In this document: positions 6,823-13,933 of the stretch, one piece after another
How the letters are laid out: each line of letters begins with the position of its first letter
Numbering within the stretch: the first letter of the stretch is position 1
Assembly: GCA_900770275.1 (NCBI GenBank)
Contig: CAAGJS010000212.1
Coordinates: 1-15,962, forward strand
From: Erysipelotrichaceae bacterium
GTDB lineage: Bacteria > Bacillota_I > Bacilli_A > Erysipelotrichales > Erysipelotrichaceae
Length of the DNA stretch: 15,962 nt
Reading direction: 5' to 3'
Notes under the pieces: generated by a model
What the model was told of the DNA's origin: nothing
The model's input: only the letters and a program-made list of their open reading frames with translations
The model's database searches: none
Position numbers and translations under genes: made by a program

Positions 6823-6851
6823 AGATTAGCAGGCTCAATTATATACGTCAA
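6823..6851 (-). promoter_or_regulatory. Sigma-A-type promoter of the fic-hsdMS operon
   Basis: On the minus strand: TTGACG (-35, 6846-6851), 17-base spacer, TAATCT (-10, 6823-6828). The start of transcription would be about 35-40 bases before the fic ATG. It is the only good promoter seen upstream of this operon. Confidence 0.75.
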
Positions 6852-6854
6852 TGC

Positions 6855-6916
6855 TTTCAATTTGATCATTTTTTTAATTTTTGATCAAATTAAAATTCAT
6901 GATGATCAAATTGAAA
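6855..6916. promoter_or_regulatory. Three GATC-centred operator-like sites upstream of the fic promoter
   Basis: Site 1 TTTCAATTTGATCAT (6855-6869) and site 3 ATGATCAAATTGAAA (6902-6916) are perfect 15-base reverse complements. Between them lies site 2, containing the palindrome TTTGATCAAA (6880-6889). GATC centres are 19 and 21 bases apart, about two helical turns each, so all lie on one DNA face. The block directly abuts the -35 element (6846-6851). This is the layout of a cooperative regulator site; the likely binder is the Fic winged helix or an unlinked regulator. Confidence 0.65.
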
Positions 6917-6927
6917 CTGGTCCATAA

Positions 6928-6963
6928 CGGCAAAAAGCCATGCTCAACGCATGGCCTTTGCCG
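6928..6963 (-). terminator. Rho-independent terminator of the MMPL/heptad-protein operon
   Basis: On the minus strand, GCCATGC-GTTGA-GCATGGC (inner stem 6937-6955) is followed directly by TTTTT. An outer stem CGGCAAA/TTTGCCG extends it. It lies about 20 bases after the stop of the large secreted protein and insulates that operon from the fic promoter just beyond. Confidence 0.85.
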
Positions 6964-6983
6964 AAATAGAGGGAATGTATATA

Positions 6984-9900
6984 TCAGTCGTCAGAGTCAC
7001 TGCCGACTTCGGATGTCTTGATTACAAACTTCACACTGTCATTGGAATTGCCGCTGCCAGTAAAGCTCGTATAATCTGCGCCTGCATCCATCACTGCATC
7101 GAGACGATCAATGACGTTGCCAAGATCGTTTCCGAAGATGTCCGCAAGCTTCTGGATGCCTTCGCTGTCAAACTCTGTCATACCATCGAGAAGCTCCTGC
7201 GCGCCATCATCCAGATCTACAGTGCCGTCACGAAGCTTCAGGATACCGTCATACAGCTCATTGGTACCGTTGGATAACGTTGTTCCACCGGCGATCAGCT
7301 TCTGATAGTCACTGTTGTTCAGAATGCTTTCAAGAGCCTGAACAGCGCCAGCCTCACCAGCTGCCTGACCATAATCCGTCAGGAACTGCTGCAGAAGATC
7401 CTTTAACTGATTCACCTGATCCAGATTGAACGAAACCGAAGCAGTCGAAACTACATAGTCATCCGCACTGCCAACAAAGGCTGTCGACGTTGTTTCTGGC
7501 GTATCGGTTGTATCCGCTGCCGGAGCTGCAGACTGAGCTGCCGCATTCGCATCTGCCTGACCAGCCGCATAGCCCTGGTTATAGGCATCGTCCTTTGCCG
7601 CATTGGCCGCATCAAGCTGACTCTGCAGATCACTTACACTCGCATTTGCAGTATCCAGCTGCGACTGCAGATCGTTTGCCTTTGCGTTAGCCGCATCGAG
7701 CTGACTCTGCGCATCCGCAAGCTGCTTCTTCAGAGATTCAACTTCTGCCGAATCATCTGTCGACGCTGCATCTGTTGTCGTATCTGCCGCTTCTGCAGAC
7801 GAATTATCATCCGTCTTCGCTGTGTCTGTATCCGTTGCCGTATCAGCAGCTTCATCCTTTGCCTTGCTGCTATCATCCGGCGTTACTGTCTCAGACTGAT
7901 CATCTGTCTGATCGCTCTCAGCAGCTGCAGTCTGATCCGAAGCAGCTGTGTCCGCTGCCGGAGCATCTTCATCCTCCATGACAGCGAAACTGTTCTGCTT
8001 CGCACCATGCTTGCTTATCCCGTTAATGATTTTCTTAGCCAAATCCGTCAGCTGCCCATCCTTGATGATTCCTGCCTTTTCAAGCAAATGAATCATATTC
8101 AGCATCGTCTGCGCATTTTCCTTGCTGTAGGTGCCATTCTGCATGATGCCAGTCTCATTCATCAAAGACTTAGCCGTATCATCCAGATCACCGCTCGTCG
8201 TAATAATGCCCGAGTTTGCAAGTGTCGCAATGTTGTTCAGAGCCGTCGCATTGATCGAACCATCAGCGTTAAGAACACCGGTCTTGCTCAGCATCGACTT
8301 AGCACTGTCAGAGAGCTGACCATCTGCTGTCAGAAGACCCGCAGACTGCAGATTCTTTGCCATCGAAAGCATATTCTTGGCACTGTTCGAAAGATCACCA
8401 TCCTTCGTCAGCATGCCTTCTTTTTCAAGTTCCTTAGCAAGCTGAGCTTCCTTTACAAGCTTAGCAATTGTGTCCTGATTGATGGAGCCATCCGAATTCA
8501 CAACACCGGCACTGATCAGCTGCTTCTTCACCGTATCTGAAAGCTGACCATCCGCCGTCAGAATACCTGCATTCTGCAGATTCTGTGCCATCGCCAGCAT
8601 GTTCTTGGCACTGTCCGAAAGATTACCATCTGCCGTGATCATGCCCTGTGCTTCCAGCTGAGCTGCCAGCTTTGCCTCATTGCTCAGCTTTGCAAGGGCT
8701 GCCTGATTGATTGTTCCATCCTGGTTGAGAACACCGGTCTTGCTCAGCATCGCCTTTGCCGTATCCGAAAGCTGACCATTCTCATCAAGCAGACCAGCTT
8801 TCTTCAGATTCGTCAACATCGTCAGTAACGCAGCTGCATTTTTCTGATTGTACTTACCATCGGCTCCAATGATGCCCGAAGCACCCATCAGCTGCTTAGC
8901 CGTCGCATCCAGATCACCATTCACCAGAATGCCGCTGCCAGCGATCGAAGACAAATTGTTCAGCGCCGTCTGATCAATGGACAGCACATCATTGCCCTGA
9001 TCATCCTTGCCTGCCTTGATCAGACCGATATTTTCAGCCATCCCAAGCATGTTCGTCAGATTCTTGTCCTGTGCCAGCGAAATCAGAGCCTTATTGTTGA
9101 GAAGCTCAGCATAGGTTGGATTCAGAGCTAACGCACCCGTATCATCCGTTACCAGAACATTCTGTGCCTTGAGATCCGTGATCATCTTGTCAAGGTTTGC
9201 CAGCTTCGTCGCCGCATCATCTGCCAGTTTGCCATCTGCTGTCAGAAGACCCGTATCCTTCATGATCTGCTGAATGCCAGCCGCATAGCCATTGACGATA
9301 TCTGCCGCATTGGGCTTCACTTTGCCATTCTCATCAAGAAGACCAAGATCACTTCCATACTGCGCAGCCATCTGCAGATACTCCTGCAGCTTCGCCAAAT
9401 CGAGCGTACCATCATCCTTAATCAGGCCAAGCGCCTGTAACGCACCGCTCTGATTCAACACCTGTAACAGATTAACCAGCTGGGTCGTACGTGCATCCGC
9501 ATCCGCTGTCAGATTACCATCAGAATCCATGATGCCGGCTTCCTGCAGAAGACCCGAATTGATCAGCGTATTCGCCATATTGGTCAGCGTCTTCAGCTGA
9601 TTCAGCGTCTGCTGATTCACGGTGCCGTCCGCATTGAGAATGCCCATGCCCGAAAGCAGCTTCACTATCGCATCCTTGTCCGCTTCCGCCTTGGCTGAAT
9701 CCTTCGCAAAGGAAGCCTTGGTCGAAGAGAGATTGCTCTTAAGGGTCGCGTCAAATGTATTCAGACCACTTGCCAGCTCACCGGCACCATCCTTCAGCTT
9801 ACCGCCGCCGGACGTCAGATCATTGGTTCCGGTCCGCAGCTTCGCCGTACCATCCTTCAGCTGCTGTGTACCGTCCACGAGCTGCTGCGACGCATCGGTC

Positions 9901-10745
9901 AGCTCATTGATGCTGTCCGTGATGCTGGAAGTATCAATCTTGCCATCCTGTGCATCCTTGAGCTGCGAAATCACATCCGTGCTTGCAACGGTGAGGGTCA
10001 TACCGAGGCTGAAGTCTGTCGCATCCGCCGAAATCTCTACATACTCCGGAATGTTGTAGTCACCTATATTGTCCTTAAAGGAAGCGGAATCCATATTGAG
10101 ACTCTCCTTCAGACCCGGGAACGCCATACCAACAACGATGTTCGACTTCCCTTCCGACAGCACACGGCCATTGGTAACCGTAATGTTCTTGAAATTATCA
10201 ACCGGCAGAACAACACCCGAAACCATCGCAAACGGAACCTTGATCTCCTCATTCTTACCGTTGATGGTCACGTTCTTTGTCGCATTGTTCTCGTAGTCAA
10301 AGCGGATTGTCACATGACCGCTCTTGCCCGCAAGATCATCGGCCGAAATATCCTTGCCATCAAGCTTATAGCTCAGCTTCACGCTGACCGGCGCCTGCTT
10401 GGACGACGTACCCTGATAATAGATATCGCTGCCATCTGCCTGCCACGTCAGCTGATTGCCAGACTGTGTATAGGTCTCATCACCTTCCACATTGGTGATA
10501 TCGCGGAGATCCGACGTATCTGTCAGCGTCGAAGAACCATCCGGATTCTTCAGCCAGTTACTGACGAGGGTCTTCTGCGGATTGCCATTGGCATCCGTAA
10601 AGACGTAGACCGTCTCTTCCTTGCCCGCATCCGAAGAAGCTTCATCGCTCTCTTCTGCCCGCACCGTCATACCCGATGCGACCGGCAGAATCGCTGCCAT
10701 ACCGAGGGCAAGCAGCTTCTTAACCACGTGTCTCTGTTTCTTCAT
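6984..10745 (-). CDS. Giant secreted X-X-X-Leu-X-X-Gly heptad-repeat protein, MMPL partner
   Basis: A 1253-aa exported protein. Signal peptide at about 1-30 (MKKQRHVVKK, hydrophobic run, VRA/EE cleavage). Then a beta-rich N-terminal domain (about 45-255), a first heptad block with L-x-x-G spacing at about 274-332 (QLVDGTQQLKDGTAKL), about 20 short repeats of type GLLTADGQLSDSAKxxL at about 368-913, an acidic Asp/Ser/Thr/Ala linker (about 923-1000), a coiled coil (about 1001-1050), a second heptad block at about 1154-1192 (LSNGTNELYDGILKLRDG), and a tail ending SVKFVIKTSEV. The two ends resemble the extracellular part of YhgE/Pip-type and MMPL-linked proteins (usually shorter, from memory). 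No membrane segment or sortase motif follows. The start at 10745 is chosen because AGGTG lies seven bases upstream; the ATG at 10751 is too close to it. The gene is 27 bases after the MMPL gene, so the two probably act together at the membrane surface. Substrate unknown. Confidence 0.85.
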   Translation of the reverse strand: MKKQRHVVKKLLALGMAAILPVASGMTVRAEESDEASSDAGKEETVYVFTDANGNPQKTLVSNWLKNPDGSSTLTDTSDLRDITNVEGDETYTQSGNQLTWQADGSDIYYQGTSSKQAPVSVKLSYKLDGKDISADDLAGKSGHVTIRFDYENNATKNVTINGKNEEIKVPFAMVSGVVLPVDNFKNITVTNGRVLSEGKSNIVVGMAFPGLKESLNMDSASFKDNIGDYNIPEYVEISADATDFSLGMTLTVASTDVISQLKDAQDGKIDTSSITDSINELTDASQQLVDGTQQLKDGTAKLRTGTNDLTSGGGKLKDGAGELASGLNTFDATLKSNLSSTKASFAKDSAKAEADKDAIVKLLSGMGILNADGTVNQQTLNQLKTLTNMANTLINSGLLQEAGIMDSDGNLTADADARTTQLVNLLQVLNQSGALQALGLIKDDGTLDLAKLQEYLQMAAQYGSDLGLLDENGKVKPNAADIVNGYAAGIQQIMKDTGLLTADGKLADDAATKLANLDKMITDLKAQNVLVTDDTGALALNPTYAELLNNKALISLAQDKNLTNMLGMAENIGLIKAGKDDQGNDVLSIDQTALNNLSSIAGSGILVNGDLDATAKQLMGASGIIGADGKYNQKNAAALLTMLTNLKKAGLLDENGQLSDTAKAMLSKTGVLNQDGTINQAALAKLSNEAKLAAQLEAQGMITADGNLSDSAKNMLAMAQNLQNAGILTADGQLSDTVKKQLISAGVVNSDGSINQDTIAKLVKEAQLAKELEKEGMLTKDGDLSNSAKNMLSMAKNLQSAGLLTADGQLSDSAKSMLSKTGVLNADGSINATALNNIATLANSGIITTSGDLDDTAKSLMNETGIMQNGTYSKENAQTMLNMIHLLEKAGIIKDGQLTDLAKKIINGISKHGAKQNSFAVMEDEDAPAADTAASDQTAAAESDQTDDQSETVTPDDSSKAKDEAADTATDTDTAKTDDNSSAEAADTTTDAASTDDSAEVESLKKQLADAQSQLDAANAKANDLQSQLDTANASVSDLQSQLDAANAAKDDAYNQGYAAGQADANAAAQSAAPAADTTDTPETTSTAFVGSADDYVVSTASVSFNLDQVNQLKDLLQQFLTDYGQAAGEAGAVQALESILNNSDYQKLIAGGTTLSNGTNELYDGILKLRDGTVDLDDGAQELLDGMTEFDSEGIQKLADIFGNDLGNVIDRLDAVMDAGADYTSFTGSGNSNDSVKFVIKTSEVGSDSDD
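8009..9644 (-). repeat. Array of about 20 DG-motif protein repeats
   Basis: Coding region for units that begin with Gly and two hydrophobics, then a short DG or NG turn, then L/I-(S/N)-(D/Q) and a helix of 10-20 residues. Unit length is 20-45 residues, shortest and most regular in the second half. I do not recognise this as a named repeat family. Confidence 0.7.
8340..8795 (-). repeat. Two tandem 228-bp (76-aa) higher-order repeats in the secreted protein gene
   Basis: Copies at 8568-8795 and 8340-8567 each encode three short units of 20, 30 and 26 residues: G(L/I)LxxxGQLSDT, then GVxNxDGxINQ with an AKLxxEAxLAxxLE helix, then GMxTxDGxLSxSAKNML. A degenerate third copy follows (residue lengths 20, 23, 20). 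The period is a whole number of codons, so copy-number change would stay in frame. Confidence 0.75.
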
Positions 10746-10772
10746 ATCCATTCACCTCACATTCCCTGAAGC

Positions 10773-12851
10773 TTATGCCTCTGCCACGACTTTCTTCGTG
10801 GACTTTGTTGTCTTCATGATCAGCTTATCCAGCATCATCAACATGCTCGGCAGAACAAAGATGACACATGCCATCGAAATCACTGCGCCGCGCGCCATCA
10901 GAATGCACAGCGAACTGATCACATCAATATCCGAATACAAACCGACACCGAACGTTGCCGCAAAGAAGCTGATTGCCGAAACAACGATCGACTTCGCACT
11001 GCGCTGCACCGCATCCTCAACCGATGCCTTCTTTTCCATGCCTGCAGTACGATTGCGCAGGTACCGTGTCGTCTCAAGAATTGCATAGTCAACGGTCGAA
11101 CCAAGCTGAATCGTACCGATGACGATACCGGCAATGAACGGCTCCGGCCGGTTCATATAGAACGGAATTGCCATGTTCACCGTAATGCCAAGATAGATAA
11201 CCAGAATCAGAATGAACGGCAGCGACGCACTCTTGAACACCAGCGCAATGATCACGAAGATGATGCCGATCGACCACCACGACACGGCATTGAAGTCGTG
11301 TGCCGTCACATCGATCAGATCCTTCGTTGCCGGTGCTTCACCGATCAACAGCGAACCTGAATCATATTTCTTCGCAATGTTCTTTAAGGTATCGACCTGC
11401 GCATTGACTTCATCACTGGCAACCGCATACTTCGAACCAATCAGGATCAGCTGCCAGTTGTCATTCTTCAGATTCTTCGTCAGTTTCTCAGGAAGGAGCT
11501 CATCCGGAATCGAGCCGCCCTTGATCGTATCAAGACCCAGAACCCACTTGACGCCATCCACATCTTCCATCTCACGGGCCATCTCCTGAACCTGCGCCTC
11601 CGAAAGATCAGCGTTCACCATCAGAATATGGGTCGAGTTCATATCGAACTCATCCTTCAGCTTCGTATTAGCCACAACACCCGGCAGATCCTTTGGCAGC
11701 GTCGCACCGAGATCGTAGTACTGCGGCAGATGCGTATATCCATAAAGACCCGGAATCAGAAGGCACACAGCCACCACCAGATACTTGTACGCATTCTTCG
11801 TCACATGATGGCCAATGCCATTGAAGTCCGGCAGAACCGCCTTATGATGCGTCTTCCGCAAAGGCTTATCAAACACAAGAATCATCGAAGGAAGAACCGT
11901 CACACAGGCAAGGACACCGAACAGAACACCTTTACTCATGACCAGGCCCAGATCCATGCCAAGCGTAAAGCTCATGAAGCACAGCGCAATGAAGCCCGCA
12001 ATCGTCGTTACCGAAGATCCGATAATGGATGACAGCGTCTCACTGATTGCATTGGCCATCGCCTCATTCCGCTCTTCCTTCAGATTCAGATGATCCTCAT
12101 AGCTGTGCCATAGGAAGATGCTGTAATCCATCGTCACGCCCAGCTGCAGCACCGCCGCCAGCGCCTTGGTAATGTAGGAAATCTTGCCCAAAAACAGGTT
12201 CGTACCCAGGTTGTACATGATCGGAATACCGATTGAAGCCAGGAAGATAAACGGCACCAGCCACGAATCCATCGCGATACTCAGCGCAATTGCCGACAGA
12301 AGTACTGCCATTGCCACATAGATCGGAGCCTCACGATTGGAAAGGTCTTCCGTATCAACGAGCACTGAACTCATGCCTGACAGATAACACTGCTCATTTC
12401 CGATGGTGCGGATCTTACGTACCGCCTCCACCGTACCATCTTCGGAAGTGCCTTCATCAAACAGAATGAGGAGCACCGTACTGTCATCACTGTTGAATGC
12501 CTTGTACACCTTGTCCGGCAGAAGTTCCCGCGGAACATCGAGACTTGCCACATCGTCCCACCAGATCACGGACTTCACATGATCTACGTCTGCGATCTTG
12601 TCCTTCAGCTTTACGACGTCCTTCGAATCCATGCCTTCGACGATATACATGGAGAAGGCACCGGTTCCAAACTCATCCTTCAGGATGTCCTGCCCCTGCA
12701 TCGTCTCAATATCCTTTGGCAGATACGTGAGCATATCGTAGTTGACCTTGGTATGGGCATAGCCGATTGATGCCGGAATCAACAGCACCAACGACAAGAT
12801 CAGAATGGGTATGTGCAGCTTCACCACCCATTGTCCGAATTTCTTTGACAT
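10773..12851 (-). CDS. MMPL/RND-family transporter (HAE2-like)
   Basis: A 692-aa membrane protein with the RND duplication. TM1 (about 14-33) is followed by an extracellular domain (about 34-172) and a TM cluster (about 175-325); then TM7 (about 356-374), a second extracellular domain (about 375-520) and a second TM cluster (about 525-680). Each half has the MMPL signature GxTxDY: GVTMDYSIFL (Asp242) and GSTVDYAILE (Asp588). These Asp residues form the proton relay in MmpL-type pumps. The chosen ATG (MSKKFGQWVVK) has GGAGGG six bases upstream; the 12 residues before it in the open frame have no Shine-Dalgarno and overlap the promoter hairpin. It is first in an operon with the secreted heptad-repeat protein and divergent from a TetR regulator. 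Export of a lipid, glycolipid or drug-like molecule is likely; the substrate is unknown. Confidence 0.92.
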   Translation of the reverse strand: MSKKFGQWVVKLHIPILILSLVLLIPASIGYAHTKVNYDMLTYLPKDIETMQGQDILKDEFGTGAFSMYIVEGMDSKDVVKLKDKIADVDHVKSVIWWDDVASLDVPRELLPDKVYKAFNSDDSTVLLILFDEGTSEDGTVEAVRKIRTIGNEQCYLSGMSSVLVDTEDLSNREAPIYVAMAVLLSAIALSIAMDSWLVPFIFLASIGIPIMYNLGTNLFLGKISYITKALAAVLQLGVTMDYSIFLWHSYEDHLNLKEERNEAMANAISETLSSIIGSSVTTIAGFIALCFMSFTLGMDLGLVMSKGVLFGVLACVTVLPSMILVFDKPLRKTHHKAVLPDFNGIGHHVTKNAYKYLVVAVCLLIPGLYGYTHLPQYYDLGATLPKDLPGVVANTKLKDEFDMNSTHILMVNADLSEAQVQEMAREMEDVDGVKWVLGLDTIKGGSIPDELLPEKLTKNLKNDNWQLILIGSKYAVASDEVNAQVDTLKNIAKKYDSGSLLIGEAPATKDLIDVTAHDFNAVSWWSIGIIFVIIALVFKSASLPFILILVIYLGITVNMAIPFYMNRPEPFIAGIVIGTIQLGSTVDYAILETTRYLRNRTAGMEKKASVEDAVQRSAKSIVVSAISFFAATFGVGLYSDIDVISSLCILMARGAVISMACVIFVLPSMLMMLDKLIMKTTKSTKKVVAEA

Positions 12852-12864
12852 TACGTTCCCTCCA

Positions 12865-12894
12865 GTGAAAAGTTGACTATCAGTCATTTTTCAC
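12865..12894. promoter_or_regulatory. Dyad / stem-loop at the MMPL transcript start, candidate TetR operator
   Basis: Arms GTGAAAA/TTTTCAC (12865-12871, 12888-12894) enclose TGACT-ATC-AGTCA (12874-12886). It begins about where the MMPL transcript should start and ends just before its GGAGGG. TetR-family repressors commonly bind TGAC...GTCA-type palindromes overlapping the start site. It could also form an mRNA hairpin next to the ribosome-binding site. Confidence 0.6.
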
Positions 12895-12903
12895 GCAAGA
12901 ATA

Positions 12904-12932
12904 TATGTATACGGTTTTCGACCGCTGGTCAA
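12904..12932 (-). promoter_or_regulatory. Promoter of the MMPL operon
   Basis: On the minus strand: TTGACC (-35, 12927-12932), 17-base spacer, TACATA (-10, 12904-12909). Transcription would start near 12897. A dyad GACC-GCT-GGTC (12920-12930) covers the end of the -35 box and part of the spacer, a good repressor position. Confidence 0.7.
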
Positions 12933-12989
12933 TTATTTTTCTTGGACAAAAAGCGCTTACAGTGGGCTAAAGTATACAAAAGGAACAAA

Positions 12990-13607
12990 GTGTTCTCTAT
13001 GGGCAAAGCAGAAGAAAACAAAAGGCAGAAAAAAGACGCCCTCATGCACGGCGCCTTCGATCTGTTCACAACAAAGGGAATCGCCAACACCTCCATCGCC
13101 GAAATAGCCGAAAAGGCAGGCGTTGGAAAAGGCACCTTCTATTCCTACTTCAAGGATAAGGGCGATATCCATGACCGCCTCGTTGCCCGCATCTCCTCCG
13201 AGATCTTCGCAAAAGCCAAGGCCGCCCTGGATCAGGCACAGATTGCGAATCTTGAGGATCAGATCATCTTTCTCGCCGATAACATCATCGATCAGCTGAA
13301 GAATGACCGTCTCACGACGCGTTTTATTTCCAAGAATCTTTCCTGGGGCGTCTTTCAGACGTTCATGAGCCAGGATGCGGATACCGGAAACGTTGATTTC
13401 AATCGAATCTTTCAGGATGCCTTCACAAAGTCACCCATCAAATATAAGGACCCCTTCCTTCTCGTATACATGATCATTGAGCTGGTCAACGGCACCTGCT
13501 ACAGCGCCATCCTCTATCAGAAACCAAAACCGGTCGACGACCTGAAGCCTGACCTCTATGAAGCGATCCGTGCCATCATGCGTGTCAATGAGGTTCATTC
13601 CGCCTGA
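12990..13607 (+). CDS. TetR/AcrR-family transcriptional regulator, divergent from the MMPL operon
   Basis: A TetR-type repressor of 205 aa. The N-terminal helix-turn-helix is clear: GAFDLFTTKGIANTSIAEIA followed by EKAGVGKGTFYSYFKDKGDI. The C-terminal ligand domain is helical and unassigned. The start is uncertain. GTG at 12990 has AAAGGA five bases upstream; the ATG at 12999 (MGKAEENKRQKK) would leave that motif about 14 bases away. I chose the GTG; the two differ by three residues. The longer open frame upstream has no Shine-Dalgarno and crosses the MMPL promoter. Divergent arrangement and dyads in the shared region imply that it represses the MMPL operon, released by a small molecule, and perhaps itself. 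No clear promoter for it was found. Confidence 0.9.
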   Translation: MFSMGKAEENKRQKKDALMHGAFDLFTTKGIANTSIAEIAEKAGVGKGTFYSYFKDKGDIHDRLVARISSEIFAKAKAALDQAQIANLEDQIIFLADNIIDQLKNDRLTTRFISKNLSWGVFQTFMSQDADTGNVDFNRIFQDAFTKSPIKYKDPFLLVYMIIELVNGTCYSAILYQKPKPVDDLKPDLYEAIRAIMRVNEVHSA

Positions 13608-13657
13608 TTTCGCTTTTCTTTCATCCAATCCCTGCTTGAATGCGCTATTCTGAAGAC

Positions 13658-13933
13658 ATGAAGAAAATCGTTCTGTTCTATATTGAAGACTGCCCCTACT
13701 GCCTTTCCGCCCGCAAAGCGATCACCGAACTCAAGACGGAATATCCGCCCTACACGAAGCTGCTGATCCAGCGCATCGATGAAAACGCCCACCCCGAGAT
13801 AGCGGAGCAGTATGACTACTACCATGTCCCGGCTTTTTTCGTTGACGGCAAGAAGGCATATGAATGTTCTCCGTCAGACTCCTATAAGACAATCAAGGAG
13901 AACGTCAAGAAGGTACTGGACGCCGCACTATGA
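13658..13933 (+). CDS. Thioredoxin/glutaredoxin-fold protein (CPYC)
   Basis: A 91-aa single-domain redox protein. The first strand KIVLFYIEDCPYC carries the glutaredoxin-type CxxC (Cys12, Cys15). VPAFFVDGK supplies the cis-proline (Pro58) expected opposite the active site, and a C-terminal helix closes the fold. The length fits a minimal thioredoxin-fold thiol oxidoreductase in the cytoplasm (no signal peptide). The ATG at 13658 starts the recognisable fold at MKKIV; an in-frame ATG at 13640 adds only MRYSED. Neither has a strong Shine-Dalgarno. A TATTCT at 13646-13651 may be a -10 box but has no matching -35. The stop overlaps the next start as ATGA, so the two proteins are made together. 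Confidence 0.82.
   Translation: MKKIVLFYIEDCPYCLSARKAITELKTEYPPYTKLLIQRIDENAHPEIAEQYDYYHVPAFFVDGKKAYECSPSDSYKTIKENVKKVLDAAL

Noticed and set aside
8009..9644. EF-hand or dockerin calcium-binding repeats
   Set aside because: NxDGxIN resembles part of a dockerin loop, but the first Asp ligand and the closing acidic residue are missing in most units, and the spacing between units varies.
8009..9644. CRISPR-like periodic repeats
   Set aside because: Periodicity is explained by protein repeats in one long open frame; the units are degenerate at DNA level and there are no constant short repeats with unique spacers.
10314..12032. Long plus-strand open frames opposite the MMPL and heptad-protein genes
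   Set aside because: They lack ribosome-binding sites and recognisable domains, and lie antisense to well-supported genes; they are shadows of codon bias.
12873..12989. Extended N-terminus of the TetR protein
   Set aside because: The extra residues would be translated from the MMPL promoter region, without a Shine-Dalgarno and without similarity to the TetR fold.
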